Source of the DNA: Candidatus Hydrogenedentota bacterium
GTDB lineage: Bacteria; Hydrogenedentota; Hydrogenedentia; Hydrogenedentales; SLHB01
Direction: 5' to 3'
Assembly: GCA_023384315.1 (NCBI GenBank)
Contig: JAHDWY010000372.1
Coordinates: 1 to 5,320, forward strand
DNA length: 5,320 nt
Shown: piece after piece, positions 1-5,320 of the stretch
How the letters are laid out: every line of letters starts with the position of its first letter
Position numbering within the stretch: the stretch's first letter is position 1
Position numbers and translations under genes: made by a program
Notes under the pieces: model-generated
Databases searched by the model: none
Told to the model about the DNA's origin: nothing
The model's input: only the letters and a program-made list of their open reading frames with translations

Positions 1-2
1 TG

Positions 3-113
3 CTCTTGGAGCATCTGCACACGGTTATTCCGGTGCTGGAAGGCGCCAATGAGACTCGAAAACGGGTCAAAGGGAATGGCCACTTCAAAACCCTGCCGCC
101 ACTTGAGTTATAA
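3..113 (+). CDS. C-terminal end of an unidentified protein (5' end outside window)
   Basis: An open frame enters from the left edge and stops at TAA 111-113, giving the last 36 residues of a protein. The visible tail starts LLEHLHTVIPVLEGANETRK and ends in TLPPLEL. It is charged and partly hydrophobic, with a basic stretch (RKRVKGNGHFK) near the end. I do not recognise the family and see no motif that would name it. This frame is preferred over the other two because it is open from the edge, its amino-acid composition looks natural, and it stops about 100 bp before a well-supported gene start. Of the alternatives, one frame stops early at about position 51 and the other runs on into the next gene out of frame. 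It lies on the same strand as the MEMO gene and may belong to the same operon or to the one before it. Confidence 0.5.
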   Translation, partial: LLEHLHTVIPVLEGANETRKRVKGNGHFKTLPPLEL

Positions 114-144
114 GTTTCGGCACCCTATCGTGTTATCCCATTCT

Positions 145-173
145 TTGAACGCGCGGAGGCCTGTTGATAGACT
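145..173 (+). promoter_or_regulatory. Weak sigma70-like promoter candidate upstream of the MEMO gene
   Basis: TTGAAC at 145-150 (4 of 6 matches to TTGACA) and TAGACT at 168-173 (4 of 6 to TATAAT) are separated by 17 nt. Transcription would begin near 180, about 35 nt before the chosen ATG at 215. This is the only sizeable non-coding gap in the window and it precedes a run of four tightly packed genes, so a promoter is expected about here. The match is weak and could be chance. Readthrough from the upstream gene is the alternative, since no hairpin-plus-T-run terminator is visible in 114-214. Confidence 0.3.
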
Positions 174-203
174 GATTGACGGGAGGCAAAACCGACGCTT
201 CCC

Positions 204-210
204 GGAGGTG
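204..210 (+). promoter_or_regulatory. Ribosome binding site that fixes the MEMO gene start
   Basis: GGAGGTG is a near-perfect Shine-Dalgarno sequence. Its GGAGG core ends 6 nt before the ATG at 215. This favours that ATG over an in-frame TTG at 176, which would add 13 residues (ending in ...RRCK) outside the family's conserved N-terminus. Confidence 0.85.
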
Positions 211-214
211 CAAG

Positions 215-1039
215 ATGAGCGAAACCACCGTACGAAGAGCCGCTGTCGCAGGCCAGTTCTATCCGGAAGACCCGGAAGCGCTTCGTCGTGTCACGCTGCA
301 CCATATTGAAAGTGCGGACGTGGAACCGGCGCCGGACATGGTAACGACCATCGTATCCCCTCATGCGGGATTCATGTATTCTGGACCCACGGCTGGCCAC
401 GCCTACGCCCGCGTTCGCGGAAAACAGCCGGGGCGCGTGGTGTTGCTCGGGTGTTCCCATCGATACTTTATCGAAACGGCATCCGTGTTTACGCGAGGAT
501 CCTTCGAGTGTCCGGCAGGGACTTTCCCAATTGACGAACTCTTCGCAGAGGAACTCGCCAAGGCCCTGGATTCCGAACCGGATGAACCGCACCGTCCCGA
601 ACATTCGCTGGAGGTCCAGCTGCCGTTTCTCGCATGTTCGGTTGGCGTCGTGCCCATTGTTCCGGTCTTGTTCGGAGGGCCCGTACGCGACTGGCACGCG
701 CGCGTGGGCGAACGGCTTGCAATCATGCTCAATCGCGACGACCTCGTCGTCGCCTCGACGGATCTCTCGCACTACCTGTCCGAGCAAGAGGCGAACGCGA
801 TTGACAAGCGGTCCATTGAATCCGTGCTCTCCAAGGACTGGCAAGCTTTTGCGGAGGGTATCGAACGCCGATCCTGTTCCATGTGCGGCGCGGCGGCCGT
901 AACGGCGGCGATGGTTTGCGCGTTGAACCGGCAGGCCGACGCATGGCGCATGCTGGACTATCGAACCAGCGCTGCCGCTTCGGGCGACTATTCACGCGTG
1001 GTTGGATACGCCGCGCTGTCCATGGAGCGCGCCGCATGA
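215..1039 (+). CDS. MEMO family protein (AmmeMemoRadiSam system protein B)
   Basis: The product is 274 residues, a normal length for the MEMO family, which shares the fold of class III extradiol dioxygenases. The N-terminal VAGQFYPEDP (residues 11-20) is the usual family opening. Metal-site positions that align with human MEMO1 are His50 in VSPHAGFMYSG, His82 in LLGCSHR, Asp183 and His186 in STDLSHY, and Cys224 in SMCGA. EHSLEVQLPFL (129-139) and SGDYSRVVGYAALS (256-269) are further family signatures. In bacteria MEMO genes often sit with an AMMECR1-like gene and a radical SAM gene; neither is visible here. No signal peptide or membrane segment is seen, so the protein is probably cytoplasmic. 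The start at 215 is chosen from the strong Shine-Dalgarno at 204-210. The gene ends in ATGA, which is also the start of the NIF3-family gene, implying translational coupling. The reaction, if any, is not established for the family. Oddities are Cys80 and Cys99 at positions where family members usually have Pro and Thr. Confidence 0.9.
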   Translation: MSETTVRRAAVAGQFYPEDPEALRRVTLHHIESADVEPAPDMVTTIVSPHAGFMYSGPTAGHAYARVRGKQPGRVVLLGCSHRYFIETASVFTRGSFECPAGTFPIDELFAEELAKALDSEPDEPHRPEHSLEVQLPFLACSVGVVPIVPVLFGGPVRDWHARVGERLAIMLNRDDLVVASTDLSHYLSEQEANAIDKRSIESVLSKDWQAFAEGIERRSCSMCGAAAVTAAMVCALNRQADAWRMLDYRTSAAASGDYSRVVGYAALSMERAA

Positions 1040-2136
1040 CGGTCCAGGAAGTGTGTGACGCCGTAGAGCGGCTGGCCCCACCGGGATATGCCTACTCCTG
1101 GGACCGTGTGGGGCTCAGTTGCGGAAGCCCCCAGCAATCCGTGAAGGGCGCGGTCGTCGCCTTGACCGTCACGCGTGAGGTGCTGAACACCGCGCTGCGG
1201 TCCAAGGCCAATTTGATCGTGTCTCATCACCCGCTGATCTGGGAACCTTTGCGGACGTTGCGCACGGATGACTCGCACACGGCCCTGTGCCTGGACATCG
1301 CGCAAGCGGGCATCGCATGTTTCGCGGCCCACACCAATCTCGATGTGGTCCCCGGCGGCGTCAACACGGTCCTGGCGGAACGGCTGGGACTCACCGATCT
1401 CACTCCCCTCGTTGCCGTGCCGCAGGCGGAGCAAATAAAACTAGTTTGCTTCGTGCCAGAATCTCACTTGGCGGATGTGCGCGATGCGGTGTGCAACGCG
1501 GGAGCCGGCGTCATTGGCGAGTACACCCATTGCTCCTTCAGCGCGCCGGGCGTCGGCACGTTTCTCCCGGGCGAGAAGGCCCGGCCTTTTTCGGGGTTGA
1601 AGCACACGGTCAACGAGGAACCGGAACGGCGTTTTGAGGTGCTGGTTCCGAAAGCACGGCTGGGGGCGGTACTCGCGGCGTTGACGAAAGCGCATCCCTA
1701 TGAGGAGCCGGCCTACGACGTCGTTCCGCTTGACGGTACAGATCGGTCGATTTCGCTCGGGCTACAAGGTATGCTCCGCCGGGAACTGACGTTAAACCGG
1801 TTCGCCTCGCATGTGCGGCAGACACTTGACGTCAGCCACGTCCGCGTTGTCGGCGAAGGCAATCGGCGAATTCGCCGCGTGGGAGTCCTCGGGGGCGCTG
1901 GAGGAAGCGAAGTTGGTTCCATACCGACAGAGGTGGATGTCGTCGTGACGGGGGATGTGGACTACCACGATGCATTGAACGCGCAGGACCGCAATTTGTG
2001 TGTTGTGGATGCGGGTCACGTGGGAACTGAGAAGTGGATTGTACCCGCGCTGGTACGATTCCTGGAAGCAGAATTTCCGAAACTGAAGGTTACGGGGTAT
2101 GACGAACCGGATCCCTTTCGCGTCGTCACGAAGTAA
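1036..2136 (+). CDS. NIF3/DUF34 family dinuclear metal-centre protein (YqfO-like, long form)
   Basis: The product is 366 residues and matches the long, YqfO-like form of the NIF3 family: two NIF3 halves (about 1-130 and 235-366) flank an inserted PII-like central domain (about 135-232). Expected metal ligands are present: His64 and His65 in VSHHPLIW, Asp103 in HTNLDVVPGGVN, and His328 and Glu332 in DAGHVGTEK. VVTGDVDYHDAL (303-314) is another family signature. The central domain has AGAGVIGEYTHCSF, GVGTFLPG and HPYEEPAYDV. Characterised relatives form ring-shaped hexamers with two metal ions per subunit. Databases often label the family GTP cyclohydrolase 1 type 2, but its cellular role is unsettled and I would not assign that activity. 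The start is the ATG at 1036, inside the ATGA shared with the MEMO gene. It has GGAG at 1024-1027, and the protein begins MTVQEVCDAVERLAP as expected. The frame is open upstream to an ATG at 883, but that adds a basic, unconserved extension. It is soluble, with no membrane segment. Confidence 0.92.
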   Translation: MTVQEVCDAVERLAPPGYAYSWDRVGLSCGSPQQSVKGAVVALTVTREVLNTALRSKANLIVSHHPLIWEPLRTLRTDDSHTALCLDIAQAGIACFAAHTNLDVVPGGVNTVLAERLGLTDLTPLVAVPQAEQIKLVCFVPESHLADVRDAVCNAGAGVIGEYTHCSFSAPGVGTFLPGEKARPFSGLKHTVNEEPERRFEVLVPKARLGAVLAALTKAHPYEEPAYDVVPLDGTDRSISLGLQGMLRRELTLNRFASHVRQTLDVSHVRVVGEGNRRIRRVGVLGGAGGSEVGSIPTEVDVVVTGDVDYHDALNAQDRNLCVVDAGHVGTEKWIVPALVRFLEAEFPKLKVTGYDEPDPFRVVTK

Positions 2137-2140
2137 ACAG

Positions 2141-2145
2141 AAGGA
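2141..2145 (+). promoter_or_regulatory. Ribosome binding site of glgA
   Basis: AAGGA lies 6 nt before the ATG at 2152, inside the 15-nt gap after the NIF3-family stop codon. It supports this ATG, which places the conserved NILYVSSEVVPF segment right at the N-terminus. The gap is too small to hold a separate promoter. Confidence 0.75.
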
Positions 2146-2151
2146 CCTTCT

Positions 2152-3618
2152 ATGTCCGGACCATTGAATATCCTTTATGTCAGTTCCGAAGTGGTGCCCT
2201 TCGTGAAGACGGGCGGTTTGGCCGATGTATCGGAAGCGCTGCCGCGCGCGCTTCGCGCGCAAGTCCACGATGTACGCGTCGCCCTGCCTTGTTACGGGAC
2301 CATTCCGGAGGCACTGAAAGGCGAACGGTCGGGCCCGTGCTCGGCGCGCGTGAACGGGGATACCCGCTTTGCCGCGTGGCGCACCTCGAAACTGCCGGAT
2401 TCCGACATCCCGGTCTATCTCATCGAACACGACCAATATTTCTGGCGCGATCACCCCTACGGCGCGGGCAATATGGAGTATCCCGACAACCTGGAACGGT
2501 TCTGTTTCTTCTGTCTGGCCGTACTGGATTTCATCCCCCAGACGGGTTGGGTGCCCGACGTGATTCATTGTCACGACTGGCACACCGCTCCCATTCCCGC
2601 GTATATCAAGACCCGCTTCGTCGACCATCCATTCTGGGGCGGAATTCCCACCGTGTTCACCATCCACAACCTCGCGTACCAGGGGCGCTTCGCTTCGTCG
2701 CTGCTCCCGAAGACGGGTTTGGGCTGGGAACTTTTCTCGCCCAAGTACCTCGAGTTCTATGGCGATATCAACCTCATGAAAGGCGGCGTGATATTCGCGT
2801 CCAAGCTGAATACGGTCAGCAAAACCTATGCGAAGGAAATCCAGACCGACCTCGCGGGAAACGGCCTGGAAGGCGTGCTCCGAACACGCGCTACCGATCT
2901 GATTGGCATTCAGAACGGCGTCGACCTTGGCGTGTGGAACCCGGTGACCGATCGCCGCATCGCCGCGACATACAGCGCCGACGACCTGGCCGGCAAGACA
3001 GCGTGCAAACCCGCACTCCAGAAACTTGCTCAACTTCCCGTTCGCGAAGTCCCTGTTTATGGCGTGGTGTCGCGCCTCGTGTGGGACAAGGGCATCCCGT
3101 TGCTGGTATCCACCCTCGAACAAATGTTGAAGGAGGACATCCAACTCATCCTGCTGGGGTCCGGCGACGCGAGCTTCGAGGGAGCGCTGCGCAAGACCGC
3201 GCAGGCGTTTCCGGATAAACTGTCGGTGACGATTGGGTACGACGAAGATCTCGCACATCAGATCTATGCGGGCTGCGACTTCTACTTGATGCCATCGCGT
3301 ACGGAGCCCTGTGGATTGAGCCAGATGTACAGCATGCTTTACGGGACGGTTCCCATCGTCCACCATACGGGAGGACTTGCGGACACGGTTACGGACGCAA
3401 CGGCGAAGAATCTCTCCAACGACACGGCAACGGGGTTCGCATTCCGCACGTGGACCGATCGTGCGTTTCTGAACGCATTCAAACGGGCCCAGCGAACCTA
3501 TCGCGAAGCGGAGACGTTGGCCAAGCTCCGCCGGAACGGAATGCGGCAAGACTTCTCGTGGAGCAGTTCCGCGAAGCAGTATGTGCAACTGTTCAGGGAG
3601 GCGATGGCCGCGCCGTGA
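2152..3618 (+). CDS. glgA: Glycogen synthase (ADP-glucose:1,4-alpha-glucan glucosyltransferase, GT5)
   Basis: GlgA transfers glucose from ADP-glucose to the non-reducing end of an alpha-1,4-glucan in the cytoplasm. The 488-residue product has the normal length and the two-domain GT-B architecture. The N-terminal starch-synthase catalytic domain (about 5-250) opens with ILYVSSEVVPFVKTGGLADV, where Lys19 in KTGGLAD is the ADP-glucose-contacting lysine. It also has HCHDWHTA (139-146) and FTIHNLAYQGRF (169-180), with His172 matching E. coli His161. The C-terminal domain carries GIQNGVDLGVWNP (252-264), SRLVWDKG with Arg308 and Lys313 (E. coli Arg300/Lys305), and PSRTEPCGLSQMY with catalytic Glu385 (E. 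coli Glu377). YGTVPIVHHTGGLADTV (397-413) follows. All key residues are present, so it should be active. ADP-glucose rather than UDP-glucose use follows from membership of GT5. It follows the NIF3-family gene by 15 nt and its TGA overlaps the tsaE start. No glgB, glgC, glgP or glgX lies in the window, so the rest of the pathway must be elsewhere. Confidence 0.97.
   Translation: MSGPLNILYVSSEVVPFVKTGGLADVSEALPRALRAQVHDVRVALPCYGTIPEALKGERSGPCSARVNGDTRFAAWRTSKLPDSDIPVYLIEHDQYFWRDHPYGAGNMEYPDNLERFCFFCLAVLDFIPQTGWVPDVIHCHDWHTAPIPAYIKTRFVDHPFWGGIPTVFTIHNLAYQGRFASSLLPKTGLGWELFSPKYLEFYGDINLMKGGVIFASKLNTVSKTYAKEIQTDLAGNGLEGVLRTRATDLIGIQNGVDLGVWNPVTDRRIAATYSADDLAGKTACKPALQKLAQLPVREVPVYGVVSRLVWDKGIPLLVSTLEQMLKEDIQLILLGSGDASFEGALRKTAQAFPDKLSVTIGYDEDLAHQIYAGCDFYLMPSRTEPCGLSQMYSMLYGTVPIVHHTGGLADTVTDATAKNLSNDTATGFAFRTWTDRAFLNAFKRAQRTYREAETLAKLRRNGMRQDFSWSSSAKQYVQLFREAMAAP
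3596..3601 (+). promoter_or_regulatory. Probable ribosome binding site of tsaE, inside the 3' end of glgA
   Basis: GGGAGG lies in the last codons of glgA, 13 nt before the proposed GTG start of tsaE at 3615. The spacing is longer than ideal, so initiation probably relies partly on ribosomes terminating at the overlapping glgA stop. The ATG at 3604 just downstream is in the glgA frame and cannot be the tsaE start. Confidence 0.45.
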
Positions 3619-4094
3619 GCAGCGAGTCGAGCGTGGTGCTGACAACGCGGTCTCCCGAGGAGACGGAGCGGCTGGGAGAAGCGCTGGCGCGCCTCATGCC
3701 GACTGGCGGGACGGTCGCGCTACGGGGTGAACTGGCTTCGGGAAAGACCTGTTTCGTCCGCGGCATGGCCCGTGCGGTTGCCGGCGATCCTTCCATTCAC
3801 AGCCCCACGTTCACGTTAATCAATGAGTACGGGTCGGCGCGCAAACTCTTTCACCTGGACCTGTATCGTCTGGGGTCTATAGACGAGGTTGCCGAACTCG
3901 GCGTGGAAGAGTTGTTTGACAGCGCCAGCATCTGCGCCGTGGAATGGGCGGAACGCGCGGAGCTTCTATTGCCGGCTAAACGCGTAGATGTACATTTCGA
4001 CCATGCGGGAGAGGATCGGCGGACGATTGAAATCGGCGACCGTGGAATGCTTGCCCCGGGCTGGCGCGAGACCATCCGCGATTTACAGGTTTAG
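3615..4094 (+). CDS. tsaE: tRNA t6A37 biosynthesis ATPase TsaE
   Basis: TsaE is the P-loop ATPase that works with TsaB and TsaD to transfer threonylcarbamoyl to A37 of ANN-decoding tRNAs in the bacterial t6A pathway. The product is 159 residues, the usual size. Visible motifs are the Walker A loop GELASGKT (38-45, Lys44 and Thr45), SPTFTLINEY (63-72, the SPTF switch-like segment), FHLDLYRL (79-86, Asp82 and Arg85) and AVEWAER (108-114, Glu110 and Trp111). Asp82, Glu110 and Trp111 correspond in order and spacing to functional residues of E. coli TsaE. The start is taken as GTG at 3615, overlapping the glgA TGA as GTGA. The frame is open further upstream, but that would read far into glgA and add an unconserved extension. 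Walker A is a variant: most family members have a GDLGAGKTTF-like loop, whereas here Ala-Ser replaces Gly-Ala and Cys46 follows Thr45. The usual partner tsaB is not adjacent. The last 12 bp overlap the convergent kinase gene. Confidence 0.93.
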   Translation: MSSESSVVLTTRSPEETERLGEALARLMPTGGTVALRGELASGKTCFVRGMARAVAGDPSIHSPTFTLINEYGSARKLFHLDLYRLGSIDEVAELGVEELFDSASICAVEWAERAELLLPAKRVDVHFDHAGEDRRTIEIGDRGMLAPGWRETIRDLQV

Positions 4095-5320
4095 CGCGCG
4101 CAGTTCGGTCATGAGTTCGCGAATCGTCTGGTAGCGGTCTTCCGGCTTCTTGGCAATCGCTTTCGTCACAATCGCGTCCAGTTCCGGGGAAACTCCTTCG
4201 ACGGTCTGGCCGGGGGGCGGCGGCATCTCGTTGAGCTGCCGTTCCAGCACGTTCTCGCCGACAAACGCCGTATCGCCGGTAAGGCATTCGTGGAGGACCA
4301 ATCCGAGGGAGTATACGTCGCTCCGCGCGTCAGCGTCCTTGCCCAGCACTTGCTCCGGCGACATGTAACTCGGCGTCCCCATCACCACGCCCGTTCGGGT
4401 CATGCGGGAATCCTCCGCCTTGGCAAGCCCGAAGTCGGTCAACTTTACGAGACCGCCTTTGGCGATGAGAATGTTGTCCGGCTTAATGTCCCGGTGAACG
4501 ATCCCAGCCTCGTGTATGGCCGCCAGCGCACTGCAAGCCTGCACGATGACATTTGCCGCTTCCTTGGGTTTCAGTTTGCCGCGCTGGCTGAGGTACTTGT
4601 GCAGGCTGGGCCCGTCGATGTACTCCATGGCGATGTATGCCTTGCCCACGCTCGCGCTGATGTCGTAGATGCTAATGATGTTCGGGTGGGCGATCTTTGC
4701 CGCCGTGCGCGCTTCCCGCACAAACCGTTCGCGGTACTCTTCGGAACTGTCTATCAGACTGCCGAGAAACTTCAACGCGACGGGTCGATCAAGTTGACTG
4801 TCGCGCGCGAGATACACAACCCCCATACCGCCGCGCCCCAACTCCCGTTCGAGGGTATAGCGCCCGCCCAGGGTGGACTCAACGGATTCCATGACGCGTG
4901 TGGCGGCGGCCGATCCCTCCACGCCCACGGTCGGAGCGCTGGTCGACATGCCGCCGGGACCGGCGGGGTGGTGGGACGCGTGAGCGCTCATCGAGATTCG
5001 GGAAGAGATATTCGAGATGCGGTCCGACACGTCGCGGAATCCCACGTTGACGGTGCGTATCTTGTAGAGGATTTCTCGTGACTCATCCAGCTTGCCAAGC
5101 TGTTCGTAGGCGAGGGCGAGCATGTAGAAATAGTCCACATTCTGGGAATCGACGCGCTTGCCCGTGAGGTGGTTGTCCAACGCGGCGGCGCAGTGGGCGT
5201 AATCGCGCAGCTCGTAGAAACTACGCCCAAGCAAGGCGCGCGACTGATCGAAGTTCGGATGGTTATCCGGGACCCGCTGCAGCACCTTGATCGCCTGCTC
5301 GAAGCGCGCCGCGTGTGCGT
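4083..5320 (-). CDS. Ser/Thr protein kinase with N-terminal TPR-like repeats (5' end outside window)
   Basis: The frame is open to the right edge, so the true start lies beyond it; 411 complete residues are visible, numbered here from the codon at 5316-5318. An internal GTG at 5283-5285 falls within a repeat and is not a likely start. Residues 1-100 form TPR-like helical repeats (FEQAIKVLQRVP, then YMLALAYEQLGKLDESREIL), ending in FRDVSDRI. A flexible Ala/Ser/Gly/His-rich linker follows (about 110-150). The Hanks-type kinase domain (about 154-408) has every key element: glycine loop GRGGMGVVY (161-169), VALK Lys183, probable helix-C Glu202, HRDIKPDN with catalytic Asp277 and Asn282, DFG Asp295, GTPSYMSPEQ (314-323), DVYSLG (Asp334) and PEDRY (Arg395). 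It should be an active kinase. The protein stops just after the kinase fold (LRALNL), with no C-terminal sensor and no membrane segment in view. It probably autophosphorylates and binds partners through the repeats; the substrates are unknown. It is convergent with tsaE. Confidence 0.93.
   Translation of the reverse strand, partial: AHAARFEQAIKVLQRVPDNHPNFDQSRALLGRSFYELRDYAHCAAALDNHLTGKRVDSQNVDYFYMLALAYEQLGKLDESREILYKIRTVNVGFRDVSDRISNISSRISMSAHASHHPAGPGGMSTSAPTVGVEGSAAATRVMESVESTLGGRYTLERELGRGGMGVVYLARDSQLDRPVALKFLGSLIDSSEEYRERFVREARTAAKIAHPNIISIYDISASVGKAYIAMEYIDGPSLHKYLSQRGKLKPKEAANVIVQACSALAAIHEAGIVHRDIKPDNILIAKGGLVKLTDFGLAKAEDSRMTRTGVVMGTPSYMSPEQVLGKDADARSDVYSLGLVLHECLTGDTAFVGENVLERQLNEMPPPPGQTVEGVSPELDAIVTKAIAKKPEDRYQTIRELMTELRALNL

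Noticed and set aside
114..214. Search for a terminator, riboswitch or small RNA in the only sizeable gap
   Set aside because: No stable hairpin followed by a T-run and no recognisable riboswitch pattern was seen. Only a ribosome binding site and a weak promoter candidate could be supported.
125..844. A 239-codon minus-strand open frame opposite the MEMO gene
   Set aside because: It is a mirror of the MEMO coding strand with no family motif, and the sense strand carries all the expected metal-site residues.
883..1035. A possible 51-residue N-terminal extension of the NIF3-family protein
   Set aside because: The extension lies wholly within the MEMO gene and is basic with no family similarity. 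The ATG at 1036 starts the conserved domain and forms a typical ATGA overlap.
2289..3218. A 309-codon plus-strand frame inside glgA
   Set aside because: It is an out-of-frame reading of glgA, extremely rich in Arg and Pro, and the glgA frame explains the conservation.
3450..3614. A possible 55-residue N-terminal extension of TsaE
   Set aside because: It overlaps the conserved C-terminus of glgA in another frame, and the 159-residue form from GTG 3615 already has the normal TsaE length.
1792..3645. A 617-codon open frame on the minus strand, opposite glgA and the end of the NIF3-family gene
   Set aside because: It is exactly antisense to two well-supported genes with clear motifs. Its translation is rich in Arg and His with no recognisable domain. 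Long antisense frames are common opposite GC-rich genes with biased third positions.
4290..5081. A 263-codon plus-strand open frame opposite the kinase gene
   Set aside because: The minus strand encodes a complete kinase domain with all catalytic motifs. The plus-strand product is a His/Arg/Ala-rich mirror with no recognisable domain.

Overview
The window is a compact, GC-rich stretch of bacterial chromosome with almost no non-coding DNA. No rRNA, tRNA, CRISPR array, insertion sequence or phage gene is visible. The gene set is bacterial: an ADP-glucose-type glycogen synthase, the bacterial t6A enzyme TsaE, and a Hanks-type Ser/Thr kinase joined to TPR-like repeats. That combination, the base composition and the dense packing fit a Planctomycetes/Verrucomicrobia-like or Hydrogenedentes-like lineage or a deltaproteobacterium. 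This placement is only an inference, because nothing in the window is diagnostic.

Layout. Positions 3-113 (+) are the last 36 codons of an unidentified gene that enters from the left edge. A gap of about 100 bp (114-214) holds a good Shine-Dalgarno sequence and a weak promoter candidate. Four plus-strand genes then run almost without gaps: a MEMO/AmmeMemoRadiSam-B family protein (215-1039), a NIF3/DUF34 dinuclear-metal protein (1036-2136, ATGA overlap), glycogen synthase glgA (2152-3618, 15-nt gap) and tsaE (3615-4094, GTGA overlap). They look like one transcription unit. On the minus strand, a gene for a protein with N-terminal TPR-like repeats and a C-terminal Ser/Thr kinase domain enters from the right edge and ends at 4083. 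Its 3' end overlaps that of tsaE by 12 bp.

How the genes fit together. GlgA extends alpha-1,4-glucan chains from ADP-glucose. TsaE is the ATPase of the tRNA t6A37 pathway. The MEMO and NIF3 proteins are conserved metal-binding proteins whose cellular roles are poorly defined. No shared pathway is evident, so the operon looks like housekeeping genes grouped by translational coupling, although the pairing of two orphan metalloproteins is worth a second look. I found no convincing new multi-gene system. The most interesting points are the coupled MEMO-NIF3 pair with its cysteine substitutions, the variant Walker A loop in TsaE, the TPR-then-kinase domain order, and the terminator-free convergent overlap.
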